DNA of 64,000 nucleotides from DASRFR01 sp035651455 (lineage in GTDB: Bacteria; Acidobacteriota; Terriglobia; Terriglobales; Acidobacteriaceae), in assembly GCA_035651455.1 (NCBI GenBank), contig DASRFR010000047.1:992001-1056000 (forward strand), in the 5' to 3' direction. Shown here piece after piece: positions 52,542 to 60,939 of the stretch. A program made the translations under genes and the position numbers. Under the pieces are notes generated by a model. That model ran no database searches and had not been told where the DNA came from. It saw only the letters and a program-made list of their open reading frames with translations. How positions within the stretch are numbered: position 1 is the first letter of the stretch; every line of letters begins with the position of its first letter.

Positions 52542-53687
52542 GTGAATGTACGTCGCCGCGATAACGGATTACTTCTGGCCGCCGAGAAAGTGGCGCTTGG
52601 TGAACGTAGCGTCCTGACTGAAGAGACGTTCCAAAGAATGATGGCGCTGGAGCGGAAGAGGAGCGAGCGTTCTCGAAAGCCTTTCATTCTGATGCTGCTG
52701 GACATGGGTGAACAGCAGACCTCCGCGAAGAATGAGAAGGCGTTGGTTAAGATTGCGACCGCTTTGGCGGCAAACACCCGTGAAACCGACCTGACCGGAT
52801 GGCATCAGGAGAATCGCGTAATCGGCGTCATGTTCACCGAGATCGGACTCGAAGACCGCAGCGTGACGCTTCGCATCATGATCGACAGGATCACGGAAAC
52901 ATTGCGCGACAATCTGACTTTCGAACAGTTTAATCGCGTGAGAATTTCCTTCCATGTATTCCCCGAGGATTGGGATCAAGATGCCAACCAGCGGCAAAGC
53001 AATCCGACTCTCTATCCCGACCTGGTCAAGCGTGATGAGTCCAGGCGCTATTTTCGAGTAATAAAGCGGAGCATGGACGTAACCGGCAGCCTGGTGGCGC
53101 TTCTGATCTTCGCGCCTCTATTGCTGGTCATCGCTTTCGCCGTCAAACTGACGTCGAAAGGTCCTATTCTGTTTCGGCAACGGCGGGTCGGACAGCATGG
53201 TGAGCCCTTCGTGTTCTTGAAATTTCGTTCTATGTATGTCGGTAACAACGCCAGCATCCACCAGGAATATGTGAAAAAACTGATCGCGGGAAAAGCGGAG
53301 AAGCATCCCTCGAATGGCAATGGCGCGGGCGTGTACAAACTGACCAAAGATCCCCGCGTCACTCCGATAGGCGCTTTCCTGCGCAAAACCAGTCTGGATG
53401 AACTACCCCAATTTTTTAACGTTTTGAGAGGGGATATGTCCCTGGTGGGACCCCGTCCGCCGGTTCCGTACGAGGTGGAAGCCTACGACGTGTGGCACCG
53501 GTGCAGACTTTTGGAAGCAAAGCCTGGCATTACCGGTTTGTGGCAGGTTAACGGTCGCAGCCGGGTGAAATTCGACGATATGGTTCGTCTCGATCTGCAA
53601 TATGCCCGTACCTGGTCTCCCTGGATGGATATCAAGATTCTGCTGCGCACTCCGGGCGCGGTAGTCCTTGGTGAAGGTGCTCACTAA
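52542..53687 (+). CDS. Polyprenyl-phosphate sugar-1-phosphate transferase with GGDEF-like N-domain
   Basis: Membrane enzyme of about 381 residues that starts repeat-unit synthesis by loading a sugar-1-phosphate on undecaprenyl phosphate. The C-terminal sugar-transferase domain has a membrane segment (SLVALLIFAPLLLVIAFAV), LFRQRRVGQHGEPFVFLKFR, LRKTSLDELPQFFNVLRGDM, SLVGPRPPVPYE and PGITGLWQVNGRSR. The N-terminal part (about 25-150) looks like a degenerate GGDEF-type fold (RKPFILMLLDMG, TRETDLTGWHQENRVIGVMF). GTG 52542 has GGAG eight bases upstream; ATG 52494 is in frame but lacks one. The GGDEF-like reading is inference. Confidence 0.88.
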   Translation: MNVRRRDNGLLLAAEKVALGERSVLTEETFQRMMALERKRSERSRKPFILMLLDMGEQQTSAKNEKALVKIATALAANTRETDLTGWHQENRVIGVMFTEIGLEDRSVTLRIMIDRITETLRDNLTFEQFNRVRISFHVFPEDWDQDANQRQSNPTLYPDLVKRDESRRYFRVIKRSMDVTGSLVALLIFAPLLLVIAFAVKLTSKGPILFRQRRVGQHGEPFVFLKFRSMYVGNNASIHQEYVKKLIAGKAEKHPSNGNGAGVYKLTKDPRVTPIGAFLRKTSLDELPQFFNVLRGDMSLVGPRPPVPYEVEAYDVWHRCRLLEAKPGITGLWQVNGRSRVKFDDMVRLDLQYARTWSPWMDIKILLRTPGAVVLGEGAH

Positions 53688-53754
53688 CCGAGCTGTCCCC
53701 CGTTTTACGTCGGCCTCTCCCATAGCACATCCTGAACAAAAGGATTTTAATTCT

Positions 53755-54819
53755 ATGGCTACCTATTTAGCGAAGCCTGACAGCCTGGATACTTTGAAAG
53801 ATAGTCAGGGCGAACATGTCGTCAAATTCGGGGTCATTGGCTACGGCTATTGGGGCCCCAACGTGGTTCGCAACCTGAATCAGTTGGAGGAGGCCCAAGT
53901 CGTCACGGTCTGCGACAAAAGTCCGGCAGCGAGAAAACGCATTCACAAGGCGTACCCCCAGGTCCAGCTGACTTCCGATGCTGCCGAGTTGATGACATCT
54001 CCGGATATCGATGCCATCGCTGTCGTGACCCCAGTATGGACTCACTATGAGCTGGCCAAAACTGCGCTGGAGAACGGCAAGCACATCTTCGTGGAGAAAC
54101 CTTTCACCAGTAATGTGGCGCAGGCGGAGGAACTGATCGAGCTCGCGGCACGGAAGAATCTGAAGATCATGGTCGACCACACGTTCCTCTTCACAGGAGC
54201 AGTCAGAAAGATCAGGGAGCTTTTGGATGAAAATGCGTTGGGCAAGCTGTATTACTATGATTCAACGCGGGTAAACCTTGGATTGTTCCAGCATGATATC
54301 AATGTTCTCTGGGACCTGGCGCCCCATGATCTATCCATCATGGACTACCTCATCCAGGAAAGTCCCGAAGCCATTGTGGCCACGGGCCAGACTCACCTGA
54401 ATGGGTTAGAAGATATCGCATTCATCACAGTGTACTTCCCCGATAAAATCATTGCCCATCTGAATGTAAACTGGCTTTCTCCAGTCAAAGTACGCACGAC
54501 TTTGTTGGGTGGTGAGAAGAAGATGCTGGTATGGAATGACCTCGAGGCCGACGAGAAGGTGAAAATTTACGATAAGGGCGTAAAAGTCACCAGTCAGGAG
54601 GGCGTCTATGACCTCCTGGTAAATTACCGCTCGGGCGACATGTGGGCGCCGAAAATCGAACAGGTCGAGGCACTACACCGGGAACTTTCCTACTTCGTCG
54701 ATTGCATAGTCAACGATAAAGCGCCCATCAATGATGGTGAAGCCGGATTGCGCGTCGTGAGCATGTTAGAAGCAGCTAGTAAGTCTCTTCGGGACCGTGG
54801 AGCACTGGTTTACCTCTGA
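53755..54819 (+). CDS. Gfo/Idh/MocA oxidoreductase, WbpB/WlbA-like
   Basis: NAD-dependent dehydrogenase of 354 residues. The Rossmann motif is GVIGYGYWGPNVVRN and the catalytic-domain signature is EKPFTSNVAQAEELIELA. The substrate region contains VDHTFLFTGAVRKIRELL and DLAPHDLSIMDYL. These features match WbpB/WlbA, which oxidise the 3-position of UDP-GlcNAc uronate. ATG 53755 has AAAGGA ten bases upstream; the frame from 53668 overlaps the previous gene's end and is not needed. With the acyltransferase and aminotransferase that follow it forms a B-D-E set for a 2,3-diacetamido uronate. Confidence 0.88.
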   Translation: MATYLAKPDSLDTLKDSQGEHVVKFGVIGYGYWGPNVVRNLNQLEEAQVVTVCDKSPAARKRIHKAYPQVQLTSDAAELMTSPDIDAIAVVTPVWTHYELAKTALENGKHIFVEKPFTSNVAQAEELIELAARKNLKIMVDHTFLFTGAVRKIRELLDENALGKLYYYDSTRVNLGLFQHDINVLWDLAPHDLSIMDYLIQESPEAIVATGQTHLNGLEDIAFITVYFPDKIIAHLNVNWLSPVKVRTTLLGGEKKMLVWNDLEADEKVKIYDKGVKVTSQEGVYDLLVNYRSGDMWAPKIEQVEALHRELSYFVDCIVNDKAPINDGEAGLRVVSMLEAASKSLRDRGALVYL

Positions 54820-54913
54820 AGCGCTTGTCCCTGGTCCTTAGCGGCGGAGCTATATAGGACCATTCGATCTTCCCCCTTTCCCAATTACAACGTCACCTTA
54901 AGAGGACTTTATC

Positions 54914-55411
54914 GTGAACTCCTTTGTCTGCATCGCTGACAACGTAAAGCTTGGACGCGATGTCACACTTTCCAAATTCATCAATCTCTACGGCTGCGAG
55001 ATAGGGGATGAGTCGAAGATCGGCGCGTTTGTCGAAATTCAAAAAAACGCCAGTATCGGAAAACGCTGCAAAATCTCAAGCCATACCTTTGTTTGCGAGG
55101 GTGTGACCATCGAAGACAATGTTTTCGTCGGGCACGGAGTAACTTTCATTAACGACAGTTATCCTCGCGCTGCTAATGCGGACGGAAGCCTGCAAACCGA
55201 GGCCCACTGGAAAGTCGAGCGAACCGTCATAAAGAAAGGAGCCTCCATCGGCTCCGGCTCCACCATCCTGTCCAACATCACCATTGGAGAGAATGCCATT
55301 ATTGGCGCGGGCAGTGTGGTTACGAAAGACGTTCCCCCGAACAGCATCGTAGCGGGCAACCCAGCGAGGGTCTTACGCTACATCGAACAGGCCCAGGAGG
55401 TCTCACAGTGA
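54914..55411 (+). CDS. Left-handed beta-helix N-acetyltransferase, WbpD/WlbB-like
   Basis: A 165-residue hexapeptide-repeat acyltransferase that should acetylate the 3-amino group of a UDP-sugar. Isoleucine-patch repeats run through the protein (IGDESKIGAFVEIQ, IGKRCKISSHTFVCEGVTIE, IGENAIIGAGSVVTKDVPPN). The loop GHGVTFINDSYPRA resembles the WbpD active-site loop. GTG 54914 has GAGGA seven bases upstream. Its end overlaps the aminotransferase start at GTGAG. Context sets the substrate. Confidence 0.9.
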   Translation: MNSFVCIADNVKLGRDVTLSKFINLYGCEIGDESKIGAFVEIQKNASIGKRCKISSHTFVCEGVTIEDNVFVGHGVTFINDSYPRAANADGSLQTEAHWKVERTVIKKGASIGSGSTILSNITIGENAIIGAGSVVTKDVPPNSIVAGNPARVLRYIEQAQEVSQ

Positions 55412-56646
55412 GCGGTGCTCATACTCCGAATAGCATTCCTTTTCTTGATTTGGTTACTCCTCACGTTGAACTCGAGCAGGAACTCGTCGCCGTGTTCCGC
55501 CAGACGCTGCATACGGCAGGCTTCATCGGCGGCGCGATGGTCGAGAATTTTGAGAAGGATTTCGCGACGTTCTGTGGAACCAGCCATGCGATCGCGGTCA
55601 ATAGCGGAACCGATGCGCTGAGGTTTGCGTTGATGGCGTGCGGTGTCGGAGCTGGAGACGTAGTGGTCACGGTTCCCCACACCTTTATCGCGACGACCGA
55701 GGCAATCTCACAAACCGGCGCTTTGCCGGAATTCGTCGACATCGACGAGCGCACTTACAACATGGATCCGGAAAAACTGCGCGAGTACTTGGAAAAGCAA
55801 TGTATGCGCGACAAGGATGGCAAGCTCATCAGCCGCCGAAGCGGCCGGCGGGTCGGCGCCGTCATTCCGGTCCATCTGTACGGCCAAATGGTCGATATGG
55901 ACGCGATCATGGACCTAGCGCAGCAATACGGGCTCATTCTGATCGAGGACGCTTGCCAGGCTCACGGAGCCGAATACTTCTCGAAGAAGCTGAAGCGCTG
56001 GATGAAAGCGGGATCGATGGGACGCGCCGCAGCGTTCAGTTTCTATCCTGGGAAGAACCTGGGCGCCTGTGGAGAAGCCGGGGCAGTGACGGTCAACGAC
56101 GCGACTTTAGCCGGAAAAATCAGAATGCTTCGCGATCACGGGCAGGCTAAGAAGTACTATCACGACATCGAAGGCTACAACGGTCGCCTAGACGCACTGC
56201 AAGCCGGCCTGCTCCACGTCAAGTTGCCATACCTCGCAAAATGGAACACGCAGCGCCGCGAGCGCGCGGCCGAATACAACCGCCTGTTTGCGGCGGAACA
56301 TTGTGGTGTGGTCGCACCCTGCGAGCCTTCGTGGTCGCGCGCAGTGTATCACTTGTACGTCGTGCGCACGCCAGACAGACAAGGTCTGATGGACCACTTG
56401 AAGAAAGCAGGCATCGGGACCGGCATCCATTACCCGATTCCGCTACATCTCCAGAAGTCCTATGCGCACTTGCAGTACACCACCGGCGACCTGCCCGTTT
56501 CCGAGAAGGCCGCGGCAGAAATTGTCTCCTTACCAATGTTCCCGCAACTTACGGCGGAGCAACAATCGCGCGTTGCAGCCGAAATTCTCACCTTCACCTT
56601 AATGGCAGTTCGCGAGCCATTCAAAACTGAGACCGTCTGCCCCTAA
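55408..56646 (+). CDS. DegT/DnrJ/EryC1/StrS aminotransferase, WbpE-like
   Basis: PLP-dependent sugar aminotransferase of 412 residues. The fold-type I features are GTDALRFALMACGVGAGD, the aspartate in LIEDACQAHGAEY and the PLP lysine in FSFYPGKNLGACGEAG. It should convert a 3-keto UDP-sugar to the 3-amino sugar, between the steps of the upstream oxidoreductase and acetyltransferase. The GTG start overlaps the acyltransferase stop by four bases. An insertion with KLISRRSGRRVG is larger than in WbpE, so the exact sugar may differ. Confidence 0.92.
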   Translation: MSGAHTPNSIPFLDLVTPHVELEQELVAVFRQTLHTAGFIGGAMVENFEKDFATFCGTSHAIAVNSGTDALRFALMACGVGAGDVVVTVPHTFIATTEAISQTGALPEFVDIDERTYNMDPEKLREYLEKQCMRDKDGKLISRRSGRRVGAVIPVHLYGQMVDMDAIMDLAQQYGLILIEDACQAHGAEYFSKKLKRWMKAGSMGRAAAFSFYPGKNLGACGEAGAVTVNDATLAGKIRMLRDHGQAKKYYHDIEGYNGRLDALQAGLLHVKLPYLAKWNTQRRERAAEYNRLFAAEHCGVVAPCEPSWSRAVYHLYVVRTPDRQGLMDHLKKAGIGTGIHYPIPLHLQKSYAHLQYTTGDLPVSEKAAAEIVSLPMFPQLTAEQQSRVAAEILTFTLMAVREPFKTETVCP

Positions 56647-56661
56647 CGGCGAGAGATTCCG

Positions 56662-57924
56662 ATGCCGGTCGCCACTCTGTCCAGTCCAATTCCGTCGAGC
56701 GAACCTGTCGCTGACGTAAGGAGACGATTGCCCGGAGTTGCCATTTGTATCGTTGTGGAGAATTTGCCCGTTCCCCTTGATAAGCGAGTATGGAAAGAAG
56801 CTTGCGCCTTGCGCGACGCCGGATATCGTGTTTCTGTTATTTGCCCCAAGGGAAAAACCCTTCACCGTGAGGCATATGAACTGCTTGATGGCGTTGAAAT
56901 CTACCGGCATCGCGCCTGGGAGGCATCAAGCATTACTGGTTATCTGTTGGAATACGGGCTGGCGTTGATTTCTGAGTTTCTACTGACGCTCAAGGTTTTC
57001 TCGCGAACTCGGTTCCGCATTCTCCAAGCTTGCAATCCGCCCGACACTATTTTCGTTATCGCATTGTTTTTGAAACTGTTCGGCGTACGCTTCATTTTCG
57101 ATCACCACGATCTTGGGCCGGAGCTTTTCGAAGCCAAGTTTGGCCAACGTAAGTTTTTTCGGGGTATCGTGCGATGGCTCGAGAAATGCTCCTTTCGGGT
57201 TGCTGATGTCTGCATCGCCACCAACGAATCGTTCAAAGACATCGCCATCTCTCGAGGAGGGAAGATTCCGGAAAATGTTTTTGTTGTGCGGAACTGTCCG
57301 GATGTCGCCAGCTTCTGTCACCCTCCGTTTCGTCCCCCAGACAAGTTTGGACGCTCATTCCTGGTCACCTATGTTGGATTTATGGGGACGCAGGACGGGG
57401 TGGACTTGCTGCTGGAATCAATCGAGTACATTGTGAAGCACGATCAACGCCAGGATACGCATTTCTTGCTCATCGGAGGAGGCACTGTTCTTCCTCAGCT
57501 ACGAGCGACGATTGCTGAGAAAGAGATCGGGAGTTATGTGACGCTAACGGGCCAGGTCTCGCATGAGCAGGTCGCTGCCTACCTCGCCAGCTCGGATATC
57601 GGCGTTGCACCTGACCCAAAGAACGCCATGAACGACCACTCGACCATGATCAAGATTTTCGAATACATGGCCTTCGGTTTGCCGGTCGTATTGTTTGATC
57701 TCAAAGAAGGACGGCGCACCGCTGGTCCTGCCGCCTTATACGCGACTCCGAACGATCCCATCGACTTTGCCAATCAGATTACGAAATTGCTGGGATGCAA
57801 GGATCTTCGAGAAGAGTTAGGGCAGTGTGGACGGAAAAGAATTGATGAAAGCCTGAACTGGGAAAATGAAAAGCAGACATTGATTCACGCTTATGCTAGC
57901 GCCTTAGAGCCACAACCTGTTTAG
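56662..57924 (+). CDS. Glycosyltransferase family 4-like protein
   Basis: GT-B type glycosyltransferase of 420 residues. The N-terminal domain has NLPVPLDKRVWKEACALRDA and FIFDHHDLGPELFEAKFG. The C-terminal GT4 nucleotide-sugar site has VTYVGFMGTQDGVDLLLESI, LASSDIGVAPDPKN and the E-x7-E-like region MIKIFEYMAFGLPVV. It is retaining and acts on a nucleotide sugar at the cytoplasmic face. Donor and acceptor cannot be named. It lies 15 bases after the aminotransferase and nine bases before the fusion gene. Confidence 0.9.
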   Translation: MPVATLSSPIPSSEPVADVRRRLPGVAICIVVENLPVPLDKRVWKEACALRDAGYRVSVICPKGKTLHREAYELLDGVEIYRHRAWEASSITGYLLEYGLALISEFLLTLKVFSRTRFRILQACNPPDTIFVIALFLKLFGVRFIFDHHDLGPELFEAKFGQRKFFRGIVRWLEKCSFRVADVCIATNESFKDIAISRGGKIPENVFVVRNCPDVASFCHPPFRPPDKFGRSFLVTYVGFMGTQDGVDLLLESIEYIVKHDQRQDTHFLLIGGGTVLPQLRATIAEKEIGSYVTLTGQVSHEQVAAYLASSDIGVAPDPKNAMNDHSTMIKIFEYMAFGLPVVLFDLKEGRRTAGPAALYATPNDPIDFANQITKLLGCKDLREELGQCGRKRIDESLNWENEKQTLIHAYASALEPQPV

Positions 57925-57933
57925 CTTTTTTGT

Positions 57934-60912
57934 ATGACAGTCCTCGTATTTGGCAGCAACTGCAACTTTCCAATGTCAATGGTCATAGGCAGAAAGCAAC
58001 CGATCCGTCGTTACGGCAGGCGAACCTGTCCGTATCATTTTTTTGGCGCGGTTCTGCTCGCTATTGTGGCGTTCTGCCCTTTTGTCCATTCAGCGGATAT
58101 CGTTTTGGTTAGTTCCGGGAAAGCCCTGACTCCCGAGCAGCGGCAACTGGAGATCGCGGCACAGTTTTATGGGTTGAATCTCACAGTTATCGACGCGGGC
58201 AGCGCCGATGTTGGGCCAGCACTCAAGGCAGCAGCTGTTCAGACACAAACAGTCGCGGTGGTGATCGAAGCAGACGCACTCCGATTTGTACATCAAGATC
58301 GTCTGCTGGAATCTCTAAAGCGTGGACCACGAGGCAGTCTACCGTTGCTTGTTGCTGGAGTGACAGCAGATACCGACTCAAATCTGCTAGAGAGGTGGTC
58401 TAAAGGAATGCTGGTCGGTGCAAACCGGCTGGCGGGGTCCGTCCCGCTTCGTTATGAGTTCGGATCCCAGACTGTAGTGACCCGTCAGCTCGCCGGTGTG
58501 GAGCTCCCGTTTCCGGGTAACGAGACCTTCTATCTTGCGCTCTCCGGTGGCAGCAAAGCTCAACTGGTCATGTCCGTGGCACAAGGCGGTCATAACGTCC
58601 CGGTGCTTATTGAAGAGGATTTAGGCGAACAAAAGATGTTCGTTCTGGCAAGGACGTTGCCGCAGAGCGACAGCACGATGAGGTGGACTGCTGACAGCAT
58701 AGTGGGCGCATTTGTAAAAGTCGCGCCGATGATGATATTCGCCAAGTACTGCGCGGGGGACCAAGGCTGGCATGCTGTACACCACTACGCCAACCTTACC
58801 ATCGATGATCCCTGGCTTCGCCAACCTTACGGGCATCTTGATTACAAGAACCTTTTGGAAGAAATGCAAAAGCATAACTTCCACACCACAATTGCTTTCA
58901 TTCCATGGAATTATGATCGAAATAAGCCGGATGTCGTTTCCCTTTTTCGCAGTCACCCTGAACGTTATTCTATATGCATTCATGGGAACAATCATGATCA
59001 CGAGGAGTTCATAGAGTCCCGCGTCGAGAAGATTTTTGATGTGCAGCAGTCACTAGTCAGAATGGATCAGTTCGAAAAGCTGACAGGAATCCCATATGAC
59101 AAGGTGATGATCTTCCCTCACAATATCGGCTCGGAAGATATCTTGGATGACCTCAAAGCTTACAATTTTCTGGCTACCATCAACTCTTCGAATGTGCCTT
59201 TGGGTAGCAGCAATTCCCAGGATCTCCTGTCCGCCTTGCGACCGGTAACACTCGCTTACGCTAATTTCCCGAGCATCAATCGTTATTCGGCAGAAATGCA
59301 TGCTCCGGAACCGTTCATAGCGGTCAACGGTTTCCTGGATAACCCGCTATTCTTTTATTCGCATCACGGAATGTTCGCAGCTGGGTCGGGCGCCTTCAAT
59401 ATGACCGCGGATGCGGTGAATAAACTTCAGCCGGACACTCGGTGGCGCAACGTGGGCGATATCGTTCGCCATATGACGTTATTTCGATTAAGAGCGGATG
59501 CGAATTACGACGTGACTACGTTCTCCAACGCTTTTGAACTGGAGAATACTTACGGTAGAGATGTTGACTTCTATGTGACGACGCAAGAAAGCGGCCACCA
59601 CCAGATTGCCTCGGTGAGTGCCGATGGCCGGGCGCTTCCGTTCACGTTAAATGAGGGAAGTCTCAAGCTTCGGGTGCCTGTCGCTAATGGCGGCCTCAGT
59701 CACATTCAGATTTTATACAACAATGATTTGGAGCTCGCCTCCGTAGGCACTTCACAAAAGTCACTCCGTGTGTATTTGCTCAGAATGGCTTCTGATTTTA
59801 GGGATATAGCTCTTCCACGATTTTCTTTCGGTAAGGCTTTTACGCGTTCTTACTACGAGCACGAGGCATTCGGCTTTTTCACGATTTGTTGCGGAGCAAT
59901 TCTTCTGCTGTTTTGTACTTGTGTAATTGTATGGCTGATATTTATTAAGAGGAGAAAGACCAGCCAGCAGCTCTGTTATGAAAATCTTCCATGGTCTGCA
60001 AGGATGTTTCCCGGAAGTGATCACGGCCACCTTCCCTCAGCACCAAAGATGACCCGATATGTGATTATTACGCCAGTACGCGATGAAGAACGCTTTATTG
60101 AGGCGACTATCTCTTCCTTGCAACAACAGACGATACGCCCTGTGGAATGGGTCATCGTCGATGACGGCTCTACAGATCGAACAGCCGAAATTCTTGATCG
60201 TCATGCAGCTCAGAATTCCTGGATTCGGGTGGTTCACCGCCCTAACAGGGGATTCCGTAAGGCGGGCGGCGGAGTTATGGAAGCCTTTTATGCCGGCTAC
60301 AATGTGCTTCGCGGCAATGATTGGGACTTCATTGTAAAGCTCGATGGGGACCTGAGCCTGGCTGCGAACTATTTTCAGAAGTGCTTCGAGCATTTTGAAC
60401 AGGATCCGCACCTCGGGATTGGCGGAGGCGACATTTATCATGATCTTGGTGGTGATCACAAACTCGAAACCAATCCAAAGTTCCATGTAAGAGGCGCAAC
60501 CAAAATTTATAAAAGGGCGTGTTGGGAGGCGATCGGTGGTCTCGTGCAGGCTCCGGGATGGGACACGATTGATGAGGTAAAGGCTAATATGCTGGGCTGG
60601 AAGACCTACAGCTTTGAGGAACTTCGAATTGTTCATCATCGATTTACCGGGACCGCAGAAGGATTATTGCACGATAGAATAAAACGCGGCGTTGCGTGCT
60701 ACGTTTCTGGTTATCACCCGCTGTTCCTCATTGCCAGTTGCATTTCACGACTAGTACAGAAGCCCTATGTCACTGGTGCCGCTGCAACGGCATACGGTTT
60801 CGTAAAAGGGTATTACACGTCGATGCCACGCGTGAACGACACAGAATTCATCAAGTACCTCCGTCGCCAACAATTGCGTCGGCTTTGCGGACTCGAAACT
60901 ATCTGGAAGTGA
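57934..60912 (+). CDS. Fusion of deacetylase-like ectodomain and GT2 glycosyltransferase
   Basis: One 992-residue frame with two enzymatic modules. A first hydrophobic segment (GAVLLAIVAFCPFVHSA, about 39-54) leads to a large extracytoplasmic part. That part contains CE4-like pieces: TIDDPW at about 289, HTTIAFIPWNYDRN, and a histidine motif HGNNHDHEEF near 351. A transmembrane helix at about 646-670 ends in the basic stop IKRRK. From about residue 706 a GT2 domain follows: MTRYVIITPVRDEERFIEAT, VDDGSTDRTAEIL and KLDGDLSL. GT2 members of acidobacterial clusters usually begin exactly at that Met. The internal ATG at 60049 has no ribosome binding site, so I read it as a true fusion. It may couple transfer inside with modification outside. 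Confidence 0.78.
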   Translation: MTVLVFGSNCNFPMSMVIGRKQPIRRYGRRTCPYHFFGAVLLAIVAFCPFVHSADIVLVSSGKALTPEQRQLEIAAQFYGLNLTVIDAGSADVGPALKAAAVQTQTVAVVIEADALRFVHQDRLLESLKRGPRGSLPLLVAGVTADTDSNLLERWSKGMLVGANRLAGSVPLRYEFGSQTVVTRQLAGVELPFPGNETFYLALSGGSKAQLVMSVAQGGHNVPVLIEEDLGEQKMFVLARTLPQSDSTMRWTADSIVGAFVKVAPMMIFAKYCAGDQGWHAVHHYANLTIDDPWLRQPYGHLDYKNLLEEMQKHNFHTTIAFIPWNYDRNKPDVVSLFRSHPERYSICIHGNNHDHEEFIESRVEKIFDVQQSLVRMDQFEKLTGIPYDKVMIFPHNIGSEDILDDLKAYNFLATINSSNVPLGSSNSQDLLSALRPVTLAYANFPSINRYSAEMHAPEPFIAVNGFLDNPLFFYSHHGMFAAGSGAFNMTADAVNKLQPDTRWRNVGDIVRHMTLFRLRADANYDVTTFSNAFELENTYGRDVDFYVTTQESGHHQIASVSADGRALPFTLNEGSLKLRVPVANGGLSHIQILYNNDLELASVGTSQKSLRVYLLRMASDFRDIALPRFSFGKAFTRSYYEHEAFGFFTICCGAILLLFCTCVIVWLIFIKRRKTSQQLCYENLPWSARMFPGSDHGHLPSAPKMTRYVIITPVRDEERFIEATISSLQQQTIRPVEWVIVDDGSTDRTAEILDRHAAQNSWIRVVHRPNRGFRKAGGGVMEAFYAGYNVLRGNDWDFIVKLDGDLSLAANYFQKCFEHFEQDPHLGIGGGDIYHDLGGDHKLETNPKFHVRGATKIYKRACWEAIGGLVQAPGWDTIDEVKANMLGWKTYSFEELRIVHHRFTGTAEGLLHDRIKRGVACYVSGYHPLFLIASCISRLVQKPYVTGAAATAYGFVKGYYTSMPRVNDTEFIKYLRRQQLRRLCGLETIWK

Positions 60913-60939
60913 GTGCGGGGGGCAGTCGCAAGCATCATT

